A stretch of 64,000 nucleotides of DNA, taken from NCBI RefSeq assembly GCF_000377765.1, contig NZ_KB898662.1, positions 310,001 to 374,000 on the forward strand, read 5' to 3'. Origin of the DNA: Gracilibacillus lacisalsi DSM 19029 (GTDB lineage Bacteria; Bacillota; Bacilli; Bacillales; Amphibacillaceae). The notes under the pieces are model-generated. The model had not been told where the DNA came from and made no database searches. It saw only the letters and a program-made list of their open reading frames with translations. The position numbers and the translations under genes were made by a program. Shown piece after piece: positions 54,403 through 63,082 of the stretch (position 1 is the stretch's first letter; the number at the start of each line of letters is the position of its first letter).

Positions 54403-54489
54403 TAAGTACCAAATTCAACGATTGAAGAAAACTGGTACTTAAAGCTATTTTAAGTACAAGAAATAGAAATGAATAGGCATTTTTGGTCC
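54403..54489. repeat. Dispersed AAGTACCAAA repeat, copy 2
   Basis: AAGTACCAAATTCAACGATT, then CTGGTACTTAAAGCT, TTTAAGTAC and TTTTTGGTCC. It parallels the element at 36470-36567 in order and spacing, with more decay at its right end (GGTCC for GGTACT). Confidence 0.7.
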
Positions 54490-54586
54490 ATCACCTTTAA
54501 TAATTGGTTACAGTTGACACTAGGATAGATATAAATAAAGCAATTATCTCAACGATAAATATATATAATAACATATGATGAGATTA

Positions 54587-54778
54587 CTAAAATAAAGATT
54601 TTAATAAAAACACTTTAAACTCTCTGCCACGATAAGACGTTATGCTGTCTATCAATATTGCAGCAAGAATTCCAAGAAAAAAATAAGTAGCAACCTTATC
54701 GTTAGTTCTGAAAACTGCATAAAAGTCTCCTATTCTAAAATGTATTGTATAATAACCGGGAAGTGACAGGCACCCCAT
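54587..54778 (-). CDS. Possible small membrane protein (63 aa)
   Basis: Frame MGCLSLPGYYTIHFRIGDFY... with one hydrophobic span (ATYFFLGILAAILIDSI, about 30-46) and a basic tail. An AGAAGGA ribosome site lies 4 bases before the ATG. The first codons coincide with GGTGCCTGTCACTTCCCGG, a type of short palindromic repeat frequent in Bacillaceae, so the frame may be fortuitous. Could be a remnant of a larger gene. Low confidence. Confidence 0.3.
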   Translation of the reverse strand: MGCLSLPGYYTIHFRIGDFYAVFRTNDKVATYFFLGILAAILIDSITSYRGREFKVFLLKSLF

Positions 54779-54948
54779 AATTCCTTCTCATAGAATATCG
54801 GCCTTACGAAATGGATCGATGCTTGGTAAAGTCCCCTCAACTACTTCTGAAAGGGACTTATTTTGAGACTACAGTAATCGTTAAAGCCTTATGACCTGTA
54901 ATTTTACTTGCCACAATAGAGGTTTTGACCGAATATTTCCAATATATA

Positions 54949-55086
54949 TTATACTCCAACATCGGCAACTGTATCTTTTACTTCCAAGCAGAATGCCTCT
55001 CTATTGGTCAATTGGTGATAAGGCCATTCATGCCATTCATCCACTAGCTTCTTAGCCTTGCCAACAAATTTCCGCTCATCTTTCAT
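54949..55086 (-). CDS. Possible small protein (45 aa) after membrane genes
   Basis: Frame MKDERKFVGKAKKLVDEWHE...TNREAFCLEVKDTVADVGV, 3 bases after the stop of the 65-aa gene. Charged and Trp-containing, with codon use like a real protein, but the ribosome site is weak. Not recognised; it might be the third gene of a small operon or the tail of a decayed gene. Confidence 0.4.
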   Translation of the reverse strand: MKDERKFVGKAKKLVDEWHEWPYHQLTNREAFCLEVKDTVADVGV

Positions 55087-55089
55087 AAC

Positions 55090-55287
55090 TTATGATAACA
55101 CCTTGTTCAACTCCAATAATAGATTCTTCCGTTCTAAAAAAACTGAATGAAGTAAGCGTAAATAACCCAACAACTGAGCACATGTTCCTGCATACACCAG
55201 TAATACCTCCACGGACATGCTATTCAACCAACTCAAGAAAATAACAAAACAAATGATATTTTTAATTACCATTAATCCTTGATTCAT
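55090..55287 (-). CDS. Small hypothetical membrane protein (65 aa)
   Basis: Frame with two hydrophobic segments (IICFVIFLSWL, about 10-20, and VEVLLVYAGTCAQLLGYLRL, about 26-45) and a charged tail. It overlaps the end of the 307-aa membrane gene by 26 bases when started at 55287; an alternative ATG five codons later reduces the overlap. No family recognised. Confidence 0.45.
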   Translation of the reverse strand: MNQGLMVIKNIICFVIFLSWLNSMSVEVLLVYAGTCAQLLGYLRLLHSVFLERKNLLLELNKVLS

Positions 55288-56185
55288 TATTAGTAGTCCA
55301 CATTTTAATCACTGATGCTAATATCGTAACATCAATTAGTCTGATTATTAGTGCATGAATAATAAACAAAGCTTTACCTAAATAAGTTCCTAACAAATAT
55401 TCTTGTATTACTTTCCCTGTTTCACTAATAGGTGTTAAAAAATGTATAGAAAAACCATAATAATACAAGTCAAACCAATTATAATCACTAAAACCTATTA
55501 AATTCAGATAAAAATCATACCCCAAATACAAAATAATTATGTCTGGTGATATCAATCCTATGATTATCCCTAAGAATAATAAGCTAGTATATAATTTAGA
55601 TTTTATACCAGTTGCATTTCTTTTTACTTTTTTATTTATTTTAGAAATTGTCTTATAGAAACCGGATAATAGAAGATATACATAAACAGCAACTATAAAT
55701 ACAAAAATCAAGAAAATAATGGAAACAACTATTTCCTCTGATAAATTGAAATACTTTGTAATTCTCTCCATAATAACTGTCAAAAGCATCATAAAAAGAA
55801 GGAAGGCGATAGGAAAGAAAAGATAAACATATAATTTAAGCAAACTTTCGATATCTTTGTTCTTATTCCACTTTTTCATATAAACAACTACAAAAATTGG
55901 AGATGACATTATGATAAACAAGGAAAAAATCATTTTAAATTCATACAAACCTATAAAATAAATAGTTGAAATTAATACAACTATAATTATAGCTAATATC
56001 CAACTAAGTAAGTAATTTCTTTCCTTGATTATATAGTAAATTAATAAAAGTGTTATAATAGACAATATTATGAAAAAACGCATAGGATCTTGTATTTTGA
56101 AAAGTGGCAAACAAATATATATTATCAATCCATATGGTAAAATAAAGTTAATAAACTTAAGTATAATTCTAATCACTCCATTCAT
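55262..56185 (-). CDS. Hypothetical polytopic membrane protein (307 aa)
   Basis: 307 residues, strongly AT-rich and dominated by Ile, Leu, Phe and Tyr, with about eight hydrophobic spans. A charged loop with KKWNKNKD (about 104-111) and a basic loop with KINKKVKRNATGIKSK (about 183-198) break the hydrophobic run. No motif of a known transporter or enzyme is visible. Lower G+C than its neighbours, suggesting acquisition by transfer. The ribosome site is poor. It appears to head a small operon with 55090 and 54949; the region 56186-56722 upstream contains a broken HTH gene that may have belonged to it. Confidence 0.6.
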   Translation of the reverse strand: MNGVIRIILKFINFILPYGLIIYICLPLFKIQDPMRFFIILSIITLLLIYYIIKERNYLLSWILAIIIVVLISTIYFIGLYEFKMIFSLFIIMSSPIFVVVYMKKWNKNKDIESLLKLYVYLFFPIAFLLFMMLLTVIMERITKYFNLSEEIVVSIIFLIFVFIVAVYVYLLLSGFYKTISKINKKVKRNATGIKSKLYTSLLFLGIIIGLISPDIIILYLGYDFYLNLIGFSDYNWFDLYYYGFSIHFLTPISETGKVIQEYLLGTYLGKALFIIHALIIRLIDVTILASVIKMWTTNNESRINGN

Positions 56186-56350
56186 AAATTTATAATCAAA
56201 TTATAAATCTATAAATATCGAAAATCATGATATCTATGCTTAATATCGGTATAGGCCAAGTATTTTTTAAGTTTTTTTGTTAGTAGTGTTTTAATTATCC
56301 ATATAAAGAAGTTATTATTAATGGCATCTTATTTGAATAGTAAATAATGA

Positions 56351-56470
56351 CGAAGTGATTATTTGCAATTAACTGAAATATTCGACGTAACAGCTGATTA
56401 TTTACTGAGTTTAATTGATACAAAGCCCCCCATATACTTATTTGAAGACTTAGTTTTAACAGAAGATTAG
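56351..56470 (+). pseudogene. C-terminal remnant of an XRE-type regulator
   Basis: The plus strand reads DYLQLTEIFDVTADYLLSL followed by IDTKPPIYLFEDLVLTED and a stop. The first part is the typical end of a Cro/CI helix-turn-helix domain (LxxLxxIFxVSxDYLLxL). In-frame stops directly precede it and no HTH is upstream, so the DNA-binding part has been lost. Confidence 0.6.
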
Positions 56471-56625
56471 ATTAAAACATTCACCTTATGAAAAAAGGAA
56501 ATCTTTTTGAGAAAATTAATACCAGTCTAGACAATAACATTCGAAGAATCCTACAAATTTGGAACATTATAAGAAATGAATTCAATCAGAATAAAAAGAA
56601 TGTTTCTGATGAGTGAACAACTAAC

Positions 56626-56668
56626 AAAAAAGTCTCCACCTTCAACCCTCGAAGATGGAGATTTTTTT
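56626..56668. terminator. Bidirectional terminator after ugd
   Basis: AAAAAAGTCTCCACCTTC/GAAGATGGAGATTTTTTT with a 7-base loop. It ends the nucleotide-sugar operon on the minus strand, 55 bases after the stop at 56723. Confidence 0.85.
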
Positions 56669-56722
56669 ATAGTTAGATAATCTAGATCAATTTCATTGAG
56701 CAATGTGCCATCAGTTTCAAAA

Positions 56723-57889
56723 TCAATCCCTACTAAACAAATCCCGCGTATAAACCTTCTCACTTACATCTTTCAAATCATCCGTCAATCGATTAGCCAC
56801 AATAACATCGGAAACCTCTTTAAACTCAGCAAAATCCTTCACAACGCGTGAACCATCAAACTCTGCTTCTTCCAATACTGGTTCATAAATGACAAGTTCC
56901 ACGCCTTTTGCTCTAATCCGCTTCATCACACCTTGGATGGCAGACTGTCTGAAGTTATCCGAATTAGTCTTCATCGTTAAACGATAGATACCAACAACTT
57001 TCGGATTCTTCGCCAGAATACTATCAGCAACGTGATCTTTACGTGTACTGTTCGCATCTACAATGGCTTTCATAAGGTTGTTTGGCACATCTTGATAGTT
57101 CGCCAGCAATTGTTTGGTATCCTTCGGCAAGCAGTAACCACCATAACCAAAGGAAGGATTATTATAATGATCACCAATACGAGGATCAAGCCCGATCCCT
57201 TCCACAATCTGCTTCGTATTCAGACCACGAATCTCTGCATAAGTATCCAACTCATTGAAAAAGGAAACTCGCATCGCTAAATACGTATTCGCAAATAACT
57301 TAATCGCCTCAGCCTCTGTTGAATCGGTAAAAAGAATATCAATATCCTCTTTAATAGCTCCCTCAGCCAACAAATTCGCAAATACCTTGGCACGTTCTGA
57401 TCTTTCCCCTACTACAATTCGTGATGGATACAAGTTATCATATAATGCTTGTCCTTCACGTAAAAATTCAGGAGAGAAAATAATATTGTCTGTATTGTAT
57501 TTCTCACGTACTTCCAATGTATATCCAACCGGAATCGTTGATTTAATCACCATGACAGCATCTGGATTAATGTCTAATACCGTCTCAATTACATTTTCTA
57601 CTGTGCTTGTATCAAAATAATTCTGATCTGGATCATAGTTTGTTGGTGTAGAAATAATCACATAATCCGCATTTTCATATGCTTTATGTACATCTGTAGT
57701 AGCCAACAAATTCAATTCTTTCGTTTCTAAATAGGTTTGGATTTGTTCATCAACAATAGGTGACTTCTTATTGTTAATCATATCCACTTTTTCTTCCATA
57801 ATGTCCAAGGCTACTACTTCATTATGCTGTGCTAATAAAACAGCATTTGATAATCCGACATAGCCTGTCCCCGCTACTGTTATTTTCAT
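56723..57889 (-). CDS. ugd: UDP-glucose 6-dehydrogenase family protein
   Basis: 388-residue NAD-dependent dehydrogenase oxidising UDP-glucose (or a similar nucleotide sugar) to the uronic acid in two steps. Rossmann start [20 protein letters not shown], substrate-binding middle domain with [17 protein letters not shown], catalytic Cys in [15 protein letters not shown] (about 256-270), and a C-terminal domain with [20 protein letters not shown]. Length and motifs fit the shorter Ugd class found with capsule genes. Last gene of a four-gene operon with a nucleotidyltransferase, a sugar kinase and a uronate epimerase. Confidence 0.93.
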   Translation of the reverse strand: MKITVAGTGYVGLSNAVLLAQHNEVVALDIMEEKVDMINNKKSPIVDEQIQTYLETKELNLLATTDVHKAYENADYVIISTPTNYDPDQNYFDTSTVENVIETVLDINPDAVMVIKSTIPVGYTLEVREKYNTDNIIFSPEFLREGQALYDNLYPSRIVVGERSERAKVFANLLAEGAIKEDIDILFTDSTEAEAIKLFANTYLAMRVSFFNELDTYAEIRGLNTKQIVEGIGLDPRIGDHYNNPSFGYGGYCLPKDTKQLLANYQDVPNNLMKAIVDANSTRKDHVADSILAKNPKVVGIYRLTMKTNSDNFRQSAIQGVMKRIRAKGVELVIYEPVLEEAEFDGSRVVKDFAEFKEVSDVIVANRLTDDLKDVSEKVYTRDLFSRD

Positions 57890-57904
57890 TTTCTCTGTTC
57901 ACCT

Positions 57905-58633
57905 CTAAAATAATTCTTGTACTTTATGATAACTTTCAATCGTTCCAATATCATATCTTAAGCCTTCAAATGTAAAGGCATATACTGGCTTGTGCTGAAT
58001 TAGCCATGGGATAAAATTCCCCGGTGCATCAGGATTATTCCCTTCTGCTAAATATTGCTTAAACAAAGGTAATGTCTCTGCCTTATATACATAAAAAGGT
58101 GGTACAGCTAATTTTGATTTTGGGTCTTGCGGCTTTTCTTCAAATGAAGTAACCACTCCATCTGCATCTACTTCGACAATACCAGTTCGTTTCATTTCTT
58201 CTGGGTCATCTAACTCATGAGCCGTAATACTATCTGCATTCACCTCTTGATAAAAGTGAACAAAATCAACCAATTCAAAATCAAACAGGTTATCTCCAGC
58301 TAATACCATGATGTCTTCTTCAATCTCATGCTGATCCAATACATACTGGATATCAGCAATCGCTCCTAATCGATTATCATTGGTTGTCGTATGATCATTA
58401 ACGACGATTATCTGCTTATTGCCTTGATAGCTTCGAGCCCAATCTTGAAAACTTGGCGTGAATTTCTCATTGGTGACAATATATACTTCGTCAATGGAAT
58501 CGACTTTTTCGACCTTCTCGATAATATGATTCAAGATCGGCTTCCCTGCAACTTCTAATAAAGGTTTCGCTTTATTCTTCGTTAAGGGATATAACCTTGT
58601 CGCATAGCCAGCAGCTAGGATTATACATTTCAT
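57905..58633 (-). CDS. Sugar-phosphate nucleotidyltransferase
   Basis: 242-residue nucleotidyltransferase that joins a sugar-1-phosphate to a nucleoside triphosphate. NTP-binding loop MKCIILAAGYATRLYPLTKN with Lys in KAKPLLEVAGKPILNHI, metal Asp in VLAGDNLF, and FEEKPQDPKSKLAVPPFYVY with DIGTIESY near the end. Resembles RmlA/GlmU-N-type enzymes. It sits between a GHMP kinase making a sugar-1-phosphate and ugd, so it would provide the UDP-sugar of the kinase product. The donor nucleotide is not decided by sequence. Confidence 0.9.
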   Translation of the reverse strand: MKCIILAAGYATRLYPLTKNKAKPLLEVAGKPILNHIIEKVEKVDSIDEVYIVTNEKFTPSFQDWARSYQGNKQIIVVNDHTTTNDNRLGAIADIQYVLDQHEIEEDIMVLAGDNLFDFELVDFVHFYQEVNADSITAHELDDPEEMKRTGIVEVDADGVVTSFEEKPQDPKSKLAVPPFYVYKAETLPLFKQYLAEGNNPDAPGNFIPWLIQHKPVYAFTFEGLRYDIGTIESYHKVQELF

Positions 58634-58656
58634 CTTTTTCCCTCCAGGCTAACATC

Positions 58657-59865
58657 CTATTTTAGAACAGTTCCGATATCCTCTTCACCTACAAGACGGG
58701 CTCCATTGTTGGTTCTACAAAAATGGACTTTGTATACATCTTGGTATGCTGGGTGTTGGTTTGGATAAACAGCGTCAATGTTTGCTTTGATTTGTTCTTT
58801 GTATGCTGGATCAATCAATCCAATACAACAACCTCGATACCCTGCCCCACTAAAACGAGCGCCATATACACCTTCCGTCTCTTTCAACACTTGATAAATA
58901 GTGATCAACTCTGGGCAGCCTGACTCATATTGATAAATCGAGCTTTCACCAGATTCAAACATGAGTTTACCAAACTGAACAAGATCTCCTTGTTCCCATG
59001 CTTCAATCCCACTACGTACACGTTCTTGTTCGGTAAAAAAGTGATCCAGTCGCTTACGGAATTTACCTGGAACTTGGTCACGATACCTGAGATAATGCTC
59101 TTCTGAGATATTCCGAAGTTTCACATCTTGTAAGGCAGTTCGCTTGAGACCTGCTAATTCTTCTACAATCCAGCCTGCAACTTTACATTCGTCTACTCTG
59201 TTGTTGTAGTCTGTACCAATTAACGCTTTACTTACACCTGAGTAGACAACTACTACTTCAAACTCAGGCATATCTGGTGACTTGTTTACTAAATAATGCT
59301 CACTTGTCTTGCAGTCCATCACCAATAATCGGTTATCTTCACTCAAAATATTAGCCGATTGATCGAGAATGCCATTCTTTAAGCCGATAAATTCTGTTTC
59401 TACCCAGTGACTGTAAGAAACTAACTCTTCCTTGGAGATGTTTAAATCGCTCACTTCTGCTAAGGCCATCAAATAGGCAGTTGTTACAGCTGCCGATGAG
59501 CTTAACCCACCAATCGGTAATTTCCCACTGATCACCGCTTGAAGTCCATATTGTAATTTTTGATCCTGTTGTAGGGAAAGTACTGCACCACGAATATAGT
59601 TACCCCAAAATCCAGGTAACATCTCAGGTACACTATCAATATGGAAATACTCTTCATCAGGAAAGTCCATACTACTTATACGAATATAACCGGCTTCAGA
59701 AGGTGCGAAAACTATTTCTACATTTGAATCTAGTGCCATCCCTGTAACTAGTCCATCTTGATGGTCAACATGTGCACCTAAAGGACATATTCTAAGAGGA
59801 GATCGAACTATTTGAAAAGCTTTCTTCCCATACAATTGTTTAAATGTATTAACGAGTTCCTGCAT
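58657..59865 (-). CDS. GHMP kinase, galacturonokinase-like
   Basis: 402-residue sugar-1-kinase of the galactokinase branch of GHMP kinases. The substrate signature reads SPLRICPLGAHVDHQDG (about residues 21-37). In galactokinase it is GRVNLIGEHTDYNDG, so the Glu and Tyr that read galactose are replaced. The ATP loop is GKLPIGGLSSSAAVTTA (about 113-129) and the C-terminal GHMP block is ARFSGAGYRGCCIGL. I recall plant galacturonokinase having the same CPLGAH(I)DHQ signature, which with the uronate epimerase neighbour suggests galacturonate or glucuronate as substrate. ATG at 59865 is preferred over the longer frame, which has no ribosome site. Glucurono- or other sugar kinase activity remains possible. 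Confidence 0.85.
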   Translation of the reverse strand: MQELVNTFKQLYGKKAFQIVRSPLRICPLGAHVDHQDGLVTGMALDSNVEIVFAPSEAGYIRISSMDFPDEEYFHIDSVPEMLPGFWGNYIRGAVLSLQQDQKLQYGLQAVISGKLPIGGLSSSAAVTTAYLMALAEVSDLNISKEELVSYSHWVETEFIGLKNGILDQSANILSEDNRLLVMDCKTSEHYLVNKSPDMPEFEVVVVYSGVSKALIGTDYNNRVDECKVAGWIVEELAGLKRTALQDVKLRNISEEHYLRYRDQVPGKFRKRLDHFFTEQERVRSGIEAWEQGDLVQFGKLMFESGESSIYQYESGCPELITIYQVLKETEGVYGARFSGAGYRGCCIGLIDPAYKEQIKANIDAVYPNQHPAYQDVYKVHFCRTNNGARLVGEEDIGTVLK

Positions 59866-59949
59866 GATTAGACAACTCCATTTTATTACGAACGTTAACT
59901 TTCCCGAACCAACAGTAGAAGCCAATCCTCCACTGATGAAAGTTTCACT

Positions 59950-61008
59950 TTAAGAGTTCGTTACTTGCTCTTGCTTCGTTCCCTCATTTAACTTGTAATA
60001 CTGGACATACCAATCAGCAAATTTCTGCAAGCCTTCTTCAATCGAGGTTTCTGGCTTGAACCCTACTGCCTCATGCAAGCGGTCAGTAGATGCATATGTT
60101 CTTGGTACATCACCTGGTTTAATTGGTTCGAATTCTTTCTTGAATTCTACCTCACGTCCTAGAGCATTGCTTAGTGCTTTCTCTAAAGAGTGAATAAAAT
60201 GCATCAATTTCTCCGGACTATTATTACCAATGTTGAATATTTCATGTTGCACTTCGCCTTCCGGTGTACGTGGAATCAATTTCTCAATTCCCTCTACAAT
60301 ATCGTCAATGTACGTAAAGTCACGATATAAGTCATTGTCAAAATCACCATTATTAAAGATTTTAATCGATTCACCAGCAAAATATTTATCTGTGAAACCA
60401 TAGTATGCCATATCAGGTCTACCCATCGGGCCATAAACAGTAAAAAAACGTAACCCAGTTGTTGGGATCTTATAAAGGTGACTGTATGTATGTGCCATTA
60501 GTTCATTGGATTTCTTGGTGGACGCGTATAATGATACAGGATGATCCACAAAATCTGTTTCTTCAAATGGTACCTTCTTGTTTGCACCATATACCGAACT
60601 AGATGAAGCGTAAATCAGATGATCGACTGGATAATGACGACACGCTTCTAATATATTATAGAACCCAGTCACATTACTTTGCATATATACATCCGGATTC
60701 TCTAGAGAATAGCGAACCCCTGCTTGTGCCGCTAAGTTGACGACAACATTCGGACGATATTGCGCAAAAAGATCATCTATTACATCCTTATCAGAAATAT
60801 CTTCTTTTACAAAGGTAAAGTTTTCATAAGACTCCAAACCTTCCAAGCGTGCATATTTTAAATTCACATCATAATAGTCATTTAGATTATCAATACCTAT
60901 CACTGTACAGCCTTGATCTAATAGTTTTTTAGAAAGATAGTAGCCGATAAAGCCAGCTGAGCCTGTAACTAAATAAGTCTGATTTGTTTGTAATTCTAGT
61001 CCACCCAA
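59950..61008 (-). CDS. UDP-glucuronate 4-epimerase
   Basis: 352-residue short-chain NAD-dependent epimerase interconverting UDP-glucuronate and UDP-galacturonate. NAD-binding TYLVTGSAGFIGYYLSKKLL, DNLNDYYDVNLKYARL (typical of uronate epimerases, where galactose epimerases differ), catalytic SSSSVYG and YxxxK in YASTKKSNE, and YGPMGRPDMAYYGFTDKYF, the hallmark of the LpsL/Cap1J-type enzymes. First gene of the operon epimerase, GHMP kinase, nucleotidyltransferase, ugd. Together these can make UDP-GlcA and UDP-GalA both from UDP-glucose and by salvage, for capsule or wall polymers. Confidence 0.93.
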   Translation of the reverse strand: MGGLELQTNQTYLVTGSAGFIGYYLSKKLLDQGCTVIGIDNLNDYYDVNLKYARLEGLESYENFTFVKEDISDKDVIDDLFAQYRPNVVVNLAAQAGVRYSLENPDVYMQSNVTGFYNILEACRHYPVDHLIYASSSSVYGANKKVPFEETDFVDHPVSLYASTKKSNELMAHTYSHLYKIPTTGLRFFTVYGPMGRPDMAYYGFTDKYFAGESIKIFNNGDFDNDLYRDFTYIDDIVEGIEKLIPRTPEGEVQHEIFNIGNNSPEKLMHFIHSLEKALSNALGREVEFKKEFEPIKPGDVPRTYASTDRLHEAVGFKPETSIEEGLQKFADWYVQYYKLNEGTKQEQVTNS

Positions 61009-61491
61009 TGTTCTTAACTCCTTCTATTTCTTAATCTTTTACAATAAGAAAATTATAACATACTTATGTATGACCTTCCTATCAAAAATTGTAAATTTAG
61101 TTTGTACTTCACAACAGATATTGACGAATAGACTTTTGATATTAATATTTACTTTTGAGTGAGGAGAAACCTTTCATTAAAAAACAAATAAACAGTATCA
61201 GGTTGTTGTGGTTAATAGTTATAAAGATATCTTTCCCGGCACCACTTCTTTTCTTGATCGTCGATGCTATTTAAAAAGTTGTTAGTAAACTCCTTAAAGT
61301 TGATAATAAATGCGCAATACTTGATAGTATTCACCCTAAAGTTGATAATAAGGGCATATGGTGGTTGCAAATTCGTTCTATTGTTGAAAATATGTTAACC
61401 ATCGTTGAATCGTAAGTTCAAAATGAATACGCTGTTCGCGAGCATGGTGGAAGAAAATGTTTATAAAACGGCAAATAAAGGGGAGATCTCA
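61009..61491. other. Intergenic region before the SEC-C gene
   Basis: About 480 bases with no supported gene. TAAAGTTGATAATAA occurs twice (61294-61308 and 61336-61350) with AATACTTGATAGTATT, a short palindrome, between them. The promoters of the divergent epimerase operon and SEC-C gene must lie here. Confidence 0.5.
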
Positions 61492-61863
61492 GTGGTTAAT
61501 TATAGGTTACAGGCACAATTGTTGGGAGTCGTGGATAATCAATTACGTGAAAACAACCCAAAATGTACGAAAACAGCATTTAATCTTTTAATAGATCTTG
61601 GCTATACTGAGGATGAAGCAAAGAAAATGATTGCAGCAATATTAGTAGAAGAAATGTTTGATGTTATGAAAAACGAAAAAGAATTTAATGAAAAACGCTA
61701 TTGTAAAAAGTTAGACAAACTGCCAGAATACTACTTACAGAAGTATGCAGAAACTGAATCAGATGAGGAAATCCAAGTACCTGTCGTTAATGAACAGAAA
61801 ATTGGTAGAAACGATCCTTGTCCATATGGTAGTGGGAAAAAGTTCAAGAAATGTTGTGGTTGA
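61492..61863 (+). CDS. SEC-C motif protein (DUF1841-like)
   Basis: 123-residue cytoplasmic protein: a helical domain ([20 protein letters not shown], then [20 protein letters not shown] and [15 protein letters not shown]), an acidic linker and a C-terminal SEC-C zinc motif, [19 protein letters not shown]. In the consensus GRNDPCPCGSGKK(Y)KxCHG the second Cys of the pair is present; here it is Tyr, so one zinc ligand is missing. GTG at 61492 is chosen because AAGGGGAG lies 6 bases upstream and the frame's homologous part begins there; in-frame starts further up lack a ribosome site. The role is unknown (SEC-C tails bind zinc and often contact ribosome or SecB). Confidence 0.82.
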   Translation: MVNYRLQAQLLGVVDNQLRENNPKCTKTAFNLLIDLGYTEDEAKKMIAAILVEEMFDVMKNEKEFNEKRYCKKLDKLPEYYLQKYAETESDEEIQVPVVNEQKIGRNDPCPYGSGKKFKKCCG

Positions 61864-62581
61864 AATAAGTCAAAAAAAGTTTGGCATGCTGATAGCGTTT
61901 ATCATGTCTGACAAAAACAACAACAAATAAACTCTCATGTGCTTTGCCAGGCGCTAAGGTAAGGGGTTATTTTCCTTTAAGTGTACCTAGCCCCTCTTGA
62001 TGGGCTTCATTGTAACCGTAGAATTGGGAAGGGACAGACTCTCTCTCCTATTGAGTCCCCTTCGGTTACCTAACCAAATTGAAACCCAGCCTTGTTTTTC
62101 TATTACCCCTCTTGTTGCACGGTAGAGATCATTGGTTCCTATGAATTCACTACCTAGATTTGCTCATCTTGGTCGGTAAAGGGATCTTTTGGCATCATGG
62201 TACGATTGTATGGCTGGATTTCACGGATCATTTGGGTAAAAGATATAAAAATTGTGAGGAACGTCAACTATGATTTCCCCCACGTTTTTATATTTTACTA
62301 GGTTTTGTTCCTACCTCGCTATTCTTATGTCTTTCCTTTGTGGATAAAATCACTATAGTGTCCTTTCGTGGTCACTGACACCAAGTTCATCAAGAAAACC
62401 AAAAAATTATCACCTGAACAGAGTAAAACTAATCGAATTCTTAAAATTATTTAAAAACAATAGTCCCAGGATGAACACAATTTCATCGTGGGACTATTAT
62501 GGGGCTAGCCTCTACTACCTACCCATTCAACAACATCAAGCGCTAGTGACAGTACCTCTTAAGATTCGAGTCACTTCTTCT
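61864..62581. other. 718-base region without an intact gene
   Basis: Nothing coding is supported. Base composition is less AT-rich around 61930-62200 than in the neighbouring spacers and many short frames are broken, as in decayed coding or mobile DNA, but I cannot name a source. A minus-strand snippet reads MIREIQPYNRTMMPKDPFTD. At 62459-62499 a hairpin with AATAGTCCCA/TGGGACTATT arms and an inner GATGAA/TTCATC stem may terminate the sigma gene. Confidence 0.4.
62459..62499 (-). terminator. Hairpin downstream of the second sigma gene
   Basis: 10-bp outer stem and 6-bp inner stem, 83 bases beyond the stop of the sigma gene; T-tail is modest (TTGTTTTTAAA on the minus strand). Confidence 0.6.
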
Positions 62582-63079
62582 TCACCATTCAATATATTCC
62601 TTCTCTACCATAACCTTCTGAATCTTCTTCCTAGCTAGCTTCCCCCAATTCTTCACAGCATTTTCTGTCACTCCTTCTTCTTCCGCTATCTTTCTAACAG
62701 ACTGATCTTTCAACACGAATTTATCAAACCAACACCACTGCTTATCAGTCAGCGCTTGTTGAATATCTAATAAAAATGGCGTATCTACTTCCAACTCATC
62801 CACCACTACCAAATCTTCTATTGTAATTTGATTAAACCATTGCTGAAATTGATCACGCTCGCGATTATCTTTACGAATCTTGTTAATGAATGTTCTTGTA
62901 ATACCATAATAAGCATAGGTAGAAAACTTTGATTTTGATGGATCATAGTTTTGAAAAGCATTCCATAAAGCAATTAATCCTTCTTGATAAAACTCCCCAT
63001 CGACATCTCGAATTTGGTATTTGTGCATAATGTGATAAATCATTTTTTCACAATCCTTTAAAATATCCTCAAATCTCAT
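62582..63079 (-). CDS. Sigma-70 family RNA polymerase sigma factor (copy B)
   Basis: 165-residue paralogue of the sigma factor at 4347-4838. The two share the order and most residues of region 2 (MIYHIMHKYQIRDVDGEFYQ, EGLIALWNAF, FSTYAYYGITRTFINKIRKD) and region 4 (SVRKIAEEEGVTENAVKNWG), with KQWCWF between. Size and architecture resemble SigH/ComX-type competence sigma factors. Start: ATG at 63079 matches the paralogue; an adjacent TTG at 63082 is closer to the AGGAG site and may be used. The upstream element is shared with copy A. An HTH gene and a comK-like start lie 0.55-0.85 kb upstream in the opposite direction. Confidence 0.88.
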   Translation of the reverse strand: MRFEDILKDCEKMIYHIMHKYQIRDVDGEFYQEGLIALWNAFQNYDPSKSKFSTYAYYGITRTFINKIRKDNRERDQFQQWFNQITIEDLVVVDELEVDTPFLLDIQQALTDKQWCWFDKFVLKDQSVRKIAEEEGVTENAVKNWGKLARKKIQKVMVEKEYIEW

Positions 63080-63082
63080 CAA

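Larger units (their letters stand above)
56186..56722. other. Intergenic region with gene remnants
   Basis: 537 bases without an intact gene. It contains the XRE remnant at 56351-56470 and a 42-codon frame at 56488-56616 (MKKGNLFEKINTSLDNNIRR start, no ribosome site; not recognised). The right end is the terminator at 56626-56668. Confidence 0.5.

Noticed and set aside
56488-56616. 42-codon frame MKKGNLFEKINTSLDNNIRR...
   Set aside because: No ribosome site and no recognisable features; kept only as a note in the intergenic entry.
61274-61387. Open stretch with repeated KVDNK in the spacer before the SEC-C gene
   Set aside because: No start codon or ribosome site, only 37 codons, and the repeat follows from the duplicated TAAAGTTGATAATAA.
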